A stretch of 64,000 bases of DNA from Ulvibacter antarcticus (GTDB lineage Bacteria > Bacteroidota > Bacteroidia > Flavobacteriales > Flavobacteriaceae): NCBI RefSeq assembly GCF_003688405.1, contig NZ_REFC01000011.1, positions 558,001-622,000 on the forward strand, given 5' to 3'. Below are positions 1-7,575 of this stretch, piece after piece. The translations under genes and the position numbers were made by a program. The notes beneath the pieces were generated by a model. The model was not told the DNA's origin and did not search any database. It worked only from the letters and a program-made list of their open reading frames with translations. The stretch's first letter is position 1, and each line of letters opens with the position of its first letter.

Positions 1-100
1 CTAATTTAGGAGTAGGTCGAAGCTTAGCCGAATAGATCGTTGAAAAATGACCATTTCGAAACGGAAAGGCGGGTTGATATTTACTTTCTATAATTGGCAT
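1..100 (-). CDS. Alpha/beta hydrolase, YheT-like (N-terminus only; runs off the left edge)
   Basis: An ATG at 100 on the minus strand opens a frame that stays open to the window edge and gives 33 residues. They contain FPFRNGHFSTIY, which resembles the conserved start of YheT/UPF0017 alpha/beta hydrolases (proline-aromatic stretch, then NGH.QT/ST). The catalytic triad lies outside the window. It is divergent from the thioesterase at 188, and a TAnnTTTG box at 133-140 points at it. The family call rests on this short N-terminal motif alone. Confidence 0.6.
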   Translation of the reverse strand, partial: MPIIESKYQPAFPFRNGHFSTIYSAKLRPTPKL

Positions 101-132
101 ACAAGCACTAAAAATTTTAACAAAAATCTATG

Positions 133-140
133 CAAATATA
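133..140 (-). promoter_or_regulatory. -7 promoter box (TATATTTG) for the hydrolase at 1-100
   Basis: On the minus strand this reads TATATTTG, a perfect match to the Bacteroidota -7 consensus TAnnTTTG, 33 bp before the ATG at 100. A clear -33 TTTG at standard spacing is not visible. Confidence 0.45.
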
Positions 141-165
141 TTATGCAAGCATAGCAAAAGTAAAG

Positions 166-173
166 TAAATTTG
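166..173 (+). promoter_or_regulatory. -7 promoter box (TAAATTTG) for the thioesterase at 188
   Basis: TAAATTTG matches TAnnTTTG and lies 14 bp before the ATG at 188, so the mRNA leader would be very short. This supports ATG 188 over the upstream TTG at 182. It is divergent from the minus-strand box at 133-140. Confidence 0.45.
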
Positions 174-187
174 CATAAAAATTGATT

Positions 188-670
188 ATGTATACGAAAG
201 AGTTTGAAATCAGATGGAGTGATGTAGATGCCAATCGTCATCTGCGTAATAGTGCCTATATAGATTTCATGAGTCATACACGCATGAGCTTTTTTATGGA
301 TATTGGTTATGGACAAAGAGAGTTGGCTCAGCTTAACTTAGGCCCCGTGGCATTACATGAGCATATGTATTACTTTAAGGAAGTGTTCCCGGGAACTCCT
401 GTAAAAGTTTCCTTGCAATTAAAGAGTATTTCTGAAGACGGTATGTTCTTCGAGTTTATACATAACTTTTACGATGCTAAAGGTAGAAACGTAGCTCGTT
501 GTGAAATGATGGGCGCATGGATAGATCTAACCACCCGTAAATTAACTGGTTTGCCAAAAGAACTTTTTGGTTATTTGGAAGGTCTCGATAAAACAGATGA
601 TTTTAGAATCATGACTAAGGAAGATACCCGAAGATTCGGACAAGTTCCTAAGGATTTAGTAACTGTATAA
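188..670 (+). CDS. Acyl-CoA thioesterase (4HBT hot-dog family)
   Basis: 160-residue cytoplasmic hot-dog protein of the YbgC/FadM type, which hydrolyses acyl-CoA thioesters. Residues 9-21 carry RWSDVDANRHLRN, the D-x-D-x3-H-x2-N signature around the catalytic Asp, followed by YIDFMSHTR of the long helix. The length fits the family. I chose ATG 188; an in-frame TTG at 182 would add two residues but sits very close to the -7 box. It is followed by a long-stem hairpin and a convergent SnoaL-like gene. Substrate chain length cannot be read from sequence. A second hot-dog protein is at 63411-63806. Confidence 0.9.
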   Translation: MYTKEFEIRWSDVDANRHLRNSAYIDFMSHTRMSFFMDIGYGQRELAQLNLGPVALHEHMYYFKEVFPGTPVKVSLQLKSISEDGMFFEFIHNFYDAKGRNVARCEMMGAWIDLTTRKLTGLPKELFGYLEGLDKTDDFRIMTKEDTRRFGQVPKDLVTV

Positions 671-679
671 TTAATTATC

Positions 680-724
680 AATGTCCGATTGAGCCTGCCT
701 GTTACACAGATTCTATCGGACATT
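680..724. terminator. Hairpin between convergent genes, probable bidirectional terminator
   Basis: AATGTCCGAT (680-689) pairs perfectly with ATCGGACATT (715-724). The 25-nt interior can itself form a small CTGT/ACAG stem. It sits 10 bp after the thioesterase stop and 16 bp before the convergent gene's stop. The flanks are T-rich without a long uninterrupted U tract. Confidence 0.6.
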
Positions 725-739
725 TAGTTTGTTTTATAT

Positions 740-1099
740 TTACGGTTGATCGTAGAAAAACTGCTCTTTTACAATTTTCCCATCTTTTACCTGATACACA
801 CCAATTTCGGCCATTGTACTGCGATGACCACTTGGTTTATGTGTTGTGTCCATTTCATGACGTACGCTAAACCAGTTGTCGGCAACGGTAGGTGCACTAG
901 CCTTAGTACTATGAGTTTCGAAGGTTTCTTTCCACCATTCACCTTTTTTCTTAACTTCATCCATCCCTTTAGCTATAGGGTTTTCTCCGCCAGATTCTAC
1001 ACTTACGATATTTGGACTATACAATTCTTGGTAGCAACGTGCTTCTTGTCCGCTATTGCACCATTCTACAAGGTTGTTTGCGATTTCTTGAGTTTTCAT
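740..1099 (-). CDS. SnoaL-like / NTF2-fold protein
   Basis: 119-residue protein with the NTF2/SnoaL layout: an N-terminal helix (MKTQEIANNLVEWCNSG), then YSPNIVSVE, a WWKETFE helix, and C-terminal strands ending GVYQVKDGKIVKEQFFYD. That closing motif (V-x-DGKIV-x-E-x-FFYD) is typical of small polyketide-cyclase-like proteins. No signal peptide is visible, so a cytoplasmic location is likely. Members include enzymes and ligand-binding proteins, and no catalytic role can be assigned. It is downstream of the DMT transporter on the same strand, 95 bp away. Confidence 0.8.
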   Translation of the reverse strand: MKTQEIANNLVEWCNSGQEARCYQELYSPNIVSVESGGENPIAKGMDEVKKKGEWWKETFETHSTKASAPTVADNWFSVRHEMDTTHKPSGHRSTMAEIGVYQVKDGKIVKEQFFYDQP

Positions 1100-1194
1100 T
1101 CTTGAGGTTTTTATATTAGGAAACTAAAGATACGAAATTGTAAAGGCTATAGTGTTAAGAAACCTTTAAGCTCTGAAGTTTTTAATCATCTAGA

Positions 1195-2097
1195 TTATTT
1201 GGCTGTGCGAATCAATGATTTTTTTCGCGTGGAAAGAAATACCCCTATAAATATGAGTAGTGCGGCACCCAATCTTAGAGGGCTAAGCGTATCGGCACCT
1301 GCAAGGATCGCGAAGACAGCTGCTATAAGAGGTTGTAAGTAGATAAATGCACCAATGGTCGACGGACTTAGCTGTTTTAAGGCATAAATATTAAACAGAT
1401 AGGTGAGTACAGTTGTAGCAATAACAACAAATACTAATTTCCAAATAGCATCGAAAGAAAGCTGCGTCCAGGCAACATCGTTGAACTCATTTATACCAAT
1501 GGGAAGATTCATGATCAGCGCAAACAGAAAAAACAGCTTCATCAAGGTAATTGCATTGTATTTGGCCACTAATGGTTTTACCATAATGAGGTACACCGAA
1601 TAGGAAGCTGCATTAACTATAAATAGTAAATTCCCCAGAGGGATATTGGGAGCGTTAACCTGAGTTTTTACCCCAAACAATATGAGCACAAGTGCACCCA
1701 GTAAACCGAGTCCAATACCAATCGATTTTAACCAGGTAATCTTTTCCTTCAGAAAAATGGCGGACAATATTAGAAGCAGTACTGGCGATAAAGTAATCAC
1801 CACCGAACTATTGATAGGGGTTGATAGACTTAAGCCTTTAAAAAACATAAGCATATTAAGTACCATTCCGAAGAAAGCACAGGCAATAATTCGCAGCCAA
1901 TCCTTTTTATCGATCTTTTCCGAAGCATAAAAAAAACTGATAATCCAAAAAACCACTGCTGCACCCGAAACCCGCAGGAGAATGAATCCATAAGGTTGGA
2001 TAACATCCGGCATTAGACCTTTCGCTATGGTATGATTAATACCATAGATCGAACTAGCAAGTGTAGCTGCAATTAAAGCAAGAATGCGTACGTTCAT
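1195..2097 (-). CDS. EamA/DMT-family inner-membrane transporter
   Basis: 300 residues with about ten hydrophobic segments arranged as two EamA repeats, the fold of drug/metabolite exporters (RhtA/YdcZ type). The repeat signature ASSIYGINHTIAKG is near the N-terminus, and the second half carries VVIATTVLTYLFNIYALK and a helix near PSTIGAFIYLQPLIA. A basic C-terminus (RKKSLIRTAK) suggests a cytoplasmic end. It starts 3 bp after the stop of the ArsC-family gene, so the two are probably co-transcribed. The substrate is unknown. Confidence 0.88.
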   Translation of the reverse strand: MNVRILALIAATLASSIYGINHTIAKGLMPDVIQPYGFILLRVSGAAVVFWIISFFYASEKIDKKDWLRIIACAFFGMVLNMLMFFKGLSLSTPINSSVVITLSPVLLLILSAIFLKEKITWLKSIGIGLGLLGALVLILFGVKTQVNAPNIPLGNLLFIVNAASYSVYLIMVKPLVAKYNAITLMKLFFLFALIMNLPIGINEFNDVAWTQLSFDAIWKLVFVVIATTVLTYLFNIYALKQLSPSTIGAFIYLQPLIAAVFAILAGADTLSPLRLGAALLIFIGVFLSTRKKSLIRTAK

Positions 2098-2100
2098 TGG

Positions 2101-2454
2101 CTAAGAATTGATCGATATTTTAGCAGCATCGACGGTTTTTTTACTGTTGCCAATAAAAATTTCACTGCCATTTACAATCACAGGTCTTTTTAGAAAAGTG
2201 TAATGTTCCAGTATCATATTTCTATAATCCCGCTCTTCCAGTTTTTCATTTTTGAGGTTACGTTCCTTGTACAATTTTGCTCGTTTACTAAACAGCGCCT
2301 CATAGCTTCCAGCCAAACTGTGTAATTTTTCTAACTGTTTCACCGTAATCTCCTCATTTTTAATCTCCTGTTTTTCGAAGGAAGTGGGAAGTCCGACCTC
2401 TTTAATAATTCGTTTACAGGTATCGCAGGTGGCTAGATAATATACTTTTTGCAT
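2101..2454 (-). CDS. ArsC/Spx-family thioredoxin-fold protein
   Basis: 117 residues with an N-terminal CxxC (TCDTCKR, Cys10 and Cys13), then LKRPVIVNG near residue 90, the cis-Pro loop of the ArsC/Spx/YffB family. Family members are glutaredoxin-coupled arsenate reductases or Spx-like regulators; true plasmid-type ArsC uses CX2R-type contexts, so a redox or Spx-like role is as likely as arsenate reduction. It leads the DMT transporter gene by 3 bp and lies far from the real ars operon at 57.8 kb. I would not call it an arsenate reductase. Confidence 0.8.
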   Translation of the reverse strand: MQKVYYLATCDTCKRIIKEVGLPTSFEKQEIKNEEITVKQLEKLHSLAGSYEALFSKRAKLYKERNLKNEKLEERDYRNMILEHYTFLKRPVIVNGSEIFIGNSKKTVDAAKISINS

Positions 2455-2537
2455 GGTGAAGAATTAAATGACTAAACAACCGCAAAATAACCTCTTTTAT
2501 AAGGAAAATCCCTTAATTTTATCTAAAAATAACAGCT

Positions 2538-2993
2538 ATGGACTTTAGTTTTGATACTACATTAAAAACCCGAATTATCTTTTTACAGCAGTTGGAGACG
2601 CTGTCTTTGGAACAATTAAATGCAATTCCAACAGGTTTTAGCAATAATATTTTTTGGAACATTAAGCATGTAGTAGTTACCCAACAGTTGTTGGTTTATG
2701 GCTTATCGAATTTACCAATGCAGGTTTCAGAAACCGAAGTCAATGCTTTTCGAAAAGGAACCAAGCCAAATCAAGAAGCTACTAAAGAAGATGTTGAATT
2801 GCTAAAAAATCAGTTGCTTTCAACCTTGGAACAGACAAAAAATGACTACAAAAACGGCATATTTAAAACCTATAATGAGTACACTGTTACAACAAAGTCA
2901 ACGTTAACAAGTGCTGAGGATGCCATTATTTTTAATAATTTTCATGAAGGTATACATTTGGGTTACATTCTTGCCCTCAAGCATTTGATTTAA
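2538..2993 (+). CDS. DinB-family four-helix metalloprotein
   Basis: 151-residue DinB-like protein. The putative metal-binding His triad is visible: His44 in WNIKHVVV, then His136 and His140 in FHEGIHLGY, spaced as in the DinB/YfiT family of thiol-dependent transferases. The start at 2538 is the only good ATG after the divergent ArsC-like gene. Its stop overlaps that of the convergent lipoprotein gene in the palindrome TTAA (2990-2993). The substrate is unknown. Confidence 0.85.
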   Translation: MDFSFDTTLKTRIIFLQQLETLSLEQLNAIPTGFSNNIFWNIKHVVVTQQLLVYGLSNLPMQVSETEVNAFRKGTKPNQEATKEDVELLKNQLLSTLEQTKNDYKNGIFKTYNEYTVTTKSTLTSAEDAIIFNNFHEGIHLGYILALKHLI

Positions 2994-3745
2994 AAATTAA
3001 GAAAAGGCTCCACATCTTTTAATGGGATCTTTAATTCAATAGGTCCGTCGGCATAGCTCGCGATATCATATTGATTGTACAGCAAAAGCAATGCACTTTT
3101 TGAAACACCTATGGATTCGGGCAGGTGAAATTGATCGTTTTCAAACGAAAACCCGTTAGAATTGATATTTTCATTCTTGGCAATTCCGAATTTCTCTCTA
3201 AATCTTTCTTCAGCAAATTGAGTGAAGCGATTAATATCCTTTATAATTTCTTCGGAAGGAATTTCTTCTCCGGTTTGAGGGTCGATATTTAAAAATGAAA
3301 GCTTTTCATACCCATGCGCCCCACCTGTATATAGATATTTTCTGAAGCTTAATGAGATTAGATCTGAGGTGTGGAACATTTCAGAAACGGTAATTTCAGC
3401 GAAATAATCGGTTGCCATATCGGGAAATTCGGCGCTGTGTAGGCGGTAAGTCTTAATAAAATCTGTGGCAGCTTCGGAAATAGTTGCGGCATGGGCAATG
3501 CTATCGTCGCCAATATTAAGCGCCTCAATGATAAATTTATTGATCTTAGCGTTTATCTTTTCAGAAACTTCTCCTTCCGAAGAAACAGACAGATAATTTA
3601 TAGTAATCTCCGGACAGCCAATGGTTTTACAGCTTTCAAGAGCGTTTTCTGTAAAGTTTTCCGAAGAAAAAACGACGAACGAATTCCTTTTACAACCATG
3701 GAGGGTTATTATTAGAACAAGTAGTAGGGCAATTTTATTATTCAT
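2990..3745 (-). CDS. DUF3298/DUF4163 (RsiV-like) lipoprotein
   Basis: 251 residues. A hydrophobic N-terminus ends in a lipobox (LHGC, Cys18), so it is probably a lipoprotein. The body matches the DUF4163 then DUF3298 arrangement: ITINYLSVSSEG early, then YTGGAHGYEKLSFLN, and a C-terminal LLLLYNQYDIASYADGP motif followed by the IPLKDVEPFL ending. The fold is shared with B. subtilis RsiV, which binds lysozyme. There is no anti-sigma domain here, so the role is open. It is convergent with DinB, the stop codons sharing bases. Confidence 0.85.
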   Translation of the reverse strand: MNNKIALLLVLIITLHGCKRNSFVVFSSENFTENALESCKTIGCPEITINYLSVSSEGEVSEKINAKINKFIIEALNIGDDSIAHAATISEAATDFIKTYRLHSAEFPDMATDYFAEITVSEMFHTSDLISLSFRKYLYTGGAHGYEKLSFLNIDPQTGEEIPSEEIIKDINRFTQFAEERFREKFGIAKNENINSNGFSFENDQFHLPESIGVSKSALLLLYNQYDIASYADGPIELKIPLKDVEPFLNF

Positions 3746-3788
3746 TCGTTAAAAATACTCAAGATTTAATAATATAAGTTGAAACAGT

Positions 3789-3796
3789 TACTTTTG
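3789..3796 (+). promoter_or_regulatory. -7 promoter box (TACTTTTG) for the cystathionine gamma-synthase gene
   Basis: TACTTTTG fits TAnnTTTG and lies 17 bp before the ATG at 3814, giving a short leader. No -33 element at standard spacing is evident. Confidence 0.4.
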
Positions 3797-3813
3797 TTGC
3801 TTTAAAATTATAT

Positions 3814-4956
3814 ATGAAATTTAACACCAAAACGATACATGGAGGACAACATGATGTCGACCCTGCTTATGGCTCGGTTATGCCTCCTATTTATCAAACA
3901 ACTACCTACTCTCAAACTACACCCGGCGGCCACAAAGGCTTCGAGTATTCCCGAAGTGGTAATCCAACCAGAGCGGCCCTTGAACGTGCGTTTGCGAGCT
4001 TGGAAAATGGAGAATTCGGACTAGCTTTCGGAAGCGGTTTGGCTGCGATAGATGCAGTTGTGAAATTATTGAAACCTGGAGATGAAGTAATTTCTACCAA
4101 TGATCTTTATGGCGGATCTTATCGTTTGTTTACTAAGATCTATGAGGATTTTGGCATCAAATTTCATTTTATTGGAATGGAAAATGCCGCAAACATAGAG
4201 AATTTTGTAAATGATAAAACCAAATTGATTTGGGCAGAAACGCCTACCAATCCAATGATGAATATCATCGATATAAAAGCAGCAGCAAAAATTGCTAAAA
4301 AACATAAATTGTTGCTTGCCGTAGACAATACCTTTGCTACACCGTATCTGCAACAACCTCTTGAGCTTGGAGCCGACATTGTAATGCACAGTGCCACCAA
4401 ATACCTTGGAGGGCACAGTGATGTAGTAATGGGCGCATTAATTGTAAAAGATAAAGAGCTTGCAGATCGGTTGTATTTTATACAAAATGCAAGTGGTGCG
4501 GTTTGTGGACCACAAGACAGTTTTTTAATGCTTCGTGGTTTAAAAACCTTACATGTACGTATGCAACGTCACTGTGAGAATGGAAAGAAAATTGCTGAAT
4601 ACCTTGGCAGCCATCCAAAAATTGAAAAAGTATATTGGCCAGGGTTCGAAAATCATCCTAATCATGCCATTGCAAAGTCACAGATGAATGATTTTGGAGG
4701 AATGATATCATTCGTTACTAAGGGGAACAATTATAAAGATGCTATTCACATCGTTGAGAACTTGAAAATTTTCACCCTGGCAGAAAGCCTAGGTGGTGTT
4801 GAAAGTTTGGCAGGACACCCAGCTAGTATGACACATGCGAGTATTCCAAAAGAGGAGCGTGAAAAGATAGGTGTTGTAGATGCCTTGATACGTTTAAGTG
4901 TTGGAATTGAAGATGCAGATGATTTAATTGCCGATTTGAAACAGGCTATTGGATAA
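3814..4956 (+). CDS. metB: Cystathionine gamma-synthase (Cys/Met metabolism PLP enzyme)
   Basis: 380 residues, full length for the trans-sulfuration PLP family. Signatures seen: YSRSGNPTR near residue 45, a Gly-rich FGSGLAAID at 72-80, DNTFATPYLQQP at 171-182, and the PLP-binding Lys196 in SATKYLGGHSD. The C-terminal SLGGVESLAGHPASMTH is typical of gamma-synthase/gamma-lyase members. It joins an activated homoserine to cysteine (synthase) or cleaves cystathionine; homology does not separate these well. Cytoplasmic, monocistronic, ending at a strong terminator. Confidence 0.92.
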   Translation: MKFNTKTIHGGQHDVDPAYGSVMPPIYQTTTYSQTTPGGHKGFEYSRSGNPTRAALERAFASLENGEFGLAFGSGLAAIDAVVKLLKPGDEVISTNDLYGGSYRLFTKIYEDFGIKFHFIGMENAANIENFVNDKTKLIWAETPTNPMMNIIDIKAAAKIAKKHKLLLAVDNTFATPYLQQPLELGADIVMHSATKYLGGHSDVVMGALIVKDKELADRLYFIQNASGAVCGPQDSFLMLRGLKTLHVRMQRHCENGKKIAEYLGSHPKIEKVYWPGFENHPNHAIAKSQMNDFGGMISFVTKGNNYKDAIHIVENLKIFTLAESLGGVESLAGHPASMTHASIPKEEREKIGVVDALIRLSVGIEDADDLIADLKQAIG

Positions 4957-4978
4957 CTGAATATCATAAAATAAAATA

Positions 4979-5012
4979 AAAAGCCCGATTTCATTTGAAA
5001 TCGGGCTTTTTT
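4979..5012. terminator. Bidirectional rho-independent terminator
   Basis: A 14-bp stem with AAAAGCCCGATTTC as left arm, ATTT loop and GAAATCGGGC as right arm runs into a T tract on the plus strand. On the minus strand it is followed by T-rich sequence, so it can serve both metB and the convergent outer-membrane protein gene. Confidence 0.9.
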
Positions 5013-5038
5013 GTATGTTATTTAAAATACTAGCTTTT

Positions 5039-5839
5039 TTAATCCAGATAATAGATATATCCAAGATTTAACCAGTAGATCCAGTCGTTTGCTTTGTTTT
5101 CAGGTACTGCAACTACTCCGTTGTTCTCTAGACTTGGATTTAAACCATCGACCCAATTTGAGAAGTAATATTCCCAACGGCTGTCGAGCATTAAATCACT
5201 AACAGGTGTTAACTTATATCGAACCCCAATACTCGTAACAAAACTCCAGGTATTGCCCGGTTCTTGTTGAAAAGAGTTTAAATATTTTGGTGGAGTTGTA
5301 AGCGGAGTATTAAGTTGTCCTAAATCTGAAGATATCTCAGGATCGTAGCTTACCCAGTGAAATCCAAGACTAATAAACGGCGCAACCTTATAGGCTCCAG
5401 CGGCATGGTCACGAATACTCATTGGAAAGAATTCAAGTTGAGATCCAATTTCAAAAACTGTCGTCGACCCATGCATAGCACGTAACTGATCTGCAGTAAT
5501 TGATGTTTGAGAAGGATCTACAAATTCACCGAAATGCTCCAAGTTTGTTTTATGGTAGTCAATTTCGTTCCGTATTTTAAAGTGATCGTTAAAGAATTTA
5601 TCTTTTGTGTAGCAATTACAATCTGCTCTATAAGAGAAATTAAGGTAATGGACTAGACCAATACCAAATCCAACGTTTCCGGAATTTGTTTCGAAATCAT
5701 TTCGAACACCGAAATCGGAGTAAAAAGCAACAGGACCGGTAATGAGTCCTACTTCGTGAGAGAAGCCAAATTGGCTATATACTTCCTGATTAGAAACAGC
5801 AAAAAGTAAAAATACCAATAGCAAAGTTCTGGTATTCAT
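5039..5839 (-). CDS. Outer-membrane beta-barrel-like protein conserved in Flavobacteriia
   Basis: 266 residues with a signal peptide (hydrophobic to about residue 22, YSQ cleavage region). The rest is aromatic-rich alternating strands ending in LNLGYIYYLD, a typical barrel-closing strand. The pattern FGFSHEVGLITGPVAFYSD and the FGIGLVHYLNFSY motif resemble a flavobacterial family annotated THC0290_0291, whose function I do not know. A CNCY motif at about residue 76 may form a disulfide. Divergent from gdhA; a -7 box lies 29 bp upstream. Confidence 0.75.
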   Translation of the reverse strand: MNTRTLLLVFLLFAVSNQEVYSQFGFSHEVGLITGPVAFYSDFGVRNDFETNSGNVGFGIGLVHYLNFSYRADCNCYTKDKFFNDHFKIRNEIDYHKTNLEHFGEFVDPSQTSITADQLRAMHGSTTVFEIGSQLEFFPMSIRDHAAGAYKVAPFISLGFHWVSYDPEISSDLGQLNTPLTTPPKYLNSFQQEPGNTWSFVTSIGVRYKLTPVSDLMLDSRWEYYFSNWVDGLNPSLENNGVVAVPENKANDWIYWLNLGYIYYLD

Positions 5840-5867
5840 TGTAAATTAGGTTTAGATTGAGACGGAA

Positions 5868-5875
5868 CAAATATA
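5868..5875 (-). promoter_or_regulatory. -7 promoter box (TATATTTG) for the outer-membrane protein gene
   Basis: Minus-strand TATATTTG, perfect TAnnTTTG, 28 bp before the ATG at 5839. Confidence 0.5.
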
Positions 5876-5958
5876 TAAAAACATATGAAATGGGGAAATT
5901 TAATGTTGATATTTCGCTTATTTATATAATTTTAGCAAACTTTTTTTTACATATAACT

Positions 5959-5966
5959 TATATTTG
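5959..5966 (+). promoter_or_regulatory. -7 promoter box (TATATTTG) for gdhA
   Basis: Perfect TAnnTTTG match 147 bp before gdhA, implying a leader of about 140 nt. The leader is AT-rich; I see no recognisable riboswitch in it. Confidence 0.45.
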
Positions 5967-6113
5967 CCTTCTAAATTAACGAAAACAATTTCAATAAATT
6001 ATTTGATTTTAAAGAAAGACTAGATTGAATTTTGAAATTTTTCTTATAGATCAAAGTAATACTCTAATTAAAATGGGTTGTGGCCCAAAAAATATTAAAC
6101 CAAAAATAAACAG

Positions 6114-7457
6114 ATGAAACAAAGCATTAAAGAGTTCATTGCCGGAGTTGAGAAAATGAATCCCAATGAACCGGAATTTCTTCAGGCGGTTACTGAGGTG
6201 GCCGAAACAGTAATTCCTTTCATTGAAAAAAATGAAAAATATCAGGGAAAGAAATTACTGGAACGAATGGTTGAGCCGGAACGCACCTTAATGTTTAGAG
6301 TACCATGGACCGATGAAAAAGGAGAAATTCAGGTGAATCGTGGTTACAGAATCGAATTTAACTCAGCTATCGGACCTTATAAAGGTGGATTGCGTTTTCA
6401 CCCATCTGTGAATTTGAGCATCTTGAAATTTTTAGGATTCGAACAAACATTTAAAAATAGTTTAACTACGCTACCAATGGGAGGTGGAAAAGGAGGATCC
6501 GATTTCGACCCTAAAGGTAAAAGTGATGCTGAAGTAATGCGTTTTTGTCAAAGTTTTATGACCGAACTTTCAAGACATATAGGGCCAAATACAGATGTGC
6601 CTGCAGGTGATATAGGTGTTGGAGGACGAGAAATTGGATATATGTTTGGACAATACAAGCGTATTAGAAATGAGTTTACTGGTGTTCTTACCGGTAAAGG
6701 TATGTCTTACGGTGGATCCCTAATTCGTCCTGAGGCAACTGGTTATGGAAATGTTTATTTTGCAAAAAATATGCTTGCAACTCAGGGAGAGAGCTTTAAA
6801 GGAAAAACGGTAGTAATATCGGGATCTGGAAATGTGGCTCAATACGCTGCCGAAAAAGTAATTGAATTTGGCGGAAAAGTGGTGACCATGTCAGATTCTG
6901 ATGGATTTATTCATGATGAAGATGGTATCAACGAAGAAAAGTTGGCATACATCATGGAATTAAAGAATGAAAAAAGAGATAGAATTAAAGCCTATGTTTC
7001 AAAATATCCTTCTGCTAAGTTTAAAGAAGGTAAACGACCTTGGGCTGTAAAATGTGATATTGCACTTCCATGTGCCACTCAGAACGAGTTAAACAAGGAA
7101 GAAGCAGCTACATTGGTGAAAAACGGATGTATCTGTGTAAGTGAAGGAGCAAATATGCCTACTACGCCAGACGCAATTGAAGTATTCCATAAAGCAAAAA
7201 TTTTGTTTGCCCCAGGAAAAGCATCAAATGCCGGTGGAGTTTCGACTTCAGGGCTTGAAATGTCTCAGAATTCGTTACGGCTAAACTGGACAGCCACTGA
7301 GGTTGATGAGAAGTTACATACTATAATGAACGATATTCATGCAGCTTGTGTAAAATATGGAAAAGACGGTAATGGATATGTGGATTACGTTAAAGGTGCA
7401 AACGTAGCAGGTTTTGTAAAAGTGGCTGATGCAATGTTGGCTCAAGGGGTAGTATAA
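6114..7457 (+). CDS. gdhA: NADP-type glutamate dehydrogenase
   Basis: 447 residues, the expected length for the hexameric NADP-dependent enzyme that makes glutamate from 2-oxoglutarate and ammonia. Motifs: the substrate-binding GPYKGGLRFHPSVN near residue 90, catalytic-lysine loop LPMGGGKGGSDFDPKGKSD near 120, AGDIGVGGREIG near 165, and the dinucleotide-binding VVISGSGNVAQYAAEK near 240. Cytoplasmic nitrogen assimilation. It has its own promoter box and a strong terminator, so it is probably monocistronic. Confidence 0.96.
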   Translation: MKQSIKEFIAGVEKMNPNEPEFLQAVTEVAETVIPFIEKNEKYQGKKLLERMVEPERTLMFRVPWTDEKGEIQVNRGYRIEFNSAIGPYKGGLRFHPSVNLSILKFLGFEQTFKNSLTTLPMGGGKGGSDFDPKGKSDAEVMRFCQSFMTELSRHIGPNTDVPAGDIGVGGREIGYMFGQYKRIRNEFTGVLTGKGMSYGGSLIRPEATGYGNVYFAKNMLATQGESFKGKTVVISGSGNVAQYAAEKVIEFGGKVVTMSDSDGFIHDEDGINEEKLAYIMELKNEKRDRIKAYVSKYPSAKFKEGKRPWAVKCDIALPCATQNELNKEEAATLVKNGCICVSEGANMPTTPDAIEVFHKAKILFAPGKASNAGGVSTSGLEMSQNSLRLNWTATEVDEKLHTIMNDIHAACVKYGKDGNGYVDYVKGANVAGFVKVADAMLAQGVV

Positions 7458-7479
7458 CGTTGCCTTGTTTTTAATAATA

Positions 7480-7511
7480 AAAAAGGTTGTCTCAGTATTG
7501 ACAACCTTTTT
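7480..7511 (+). terminator. Rho-independent terminator after gdhA
   Basis: AAAAAGGTTGTC pairs with GACAACCTTTTT around an 8-nt loop, 12-bp stem ending in a T tract, 23 bp after the gdhA stop. Confidence 0.9.
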
Positions 7512-7575
7512 CATTTATAATTTGCAATAAATAATATTTTAGATTGTTATCTTTTCTGAAGGAACCTCAGACCAT

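Noticed and set aside
2101-2454. ArsC-family gene as part of an arsenic resistance system
   Set aside because: It is paired with a DMT transporter, has a CxxC redox site and lies 55 kb from the genuine ars operon.
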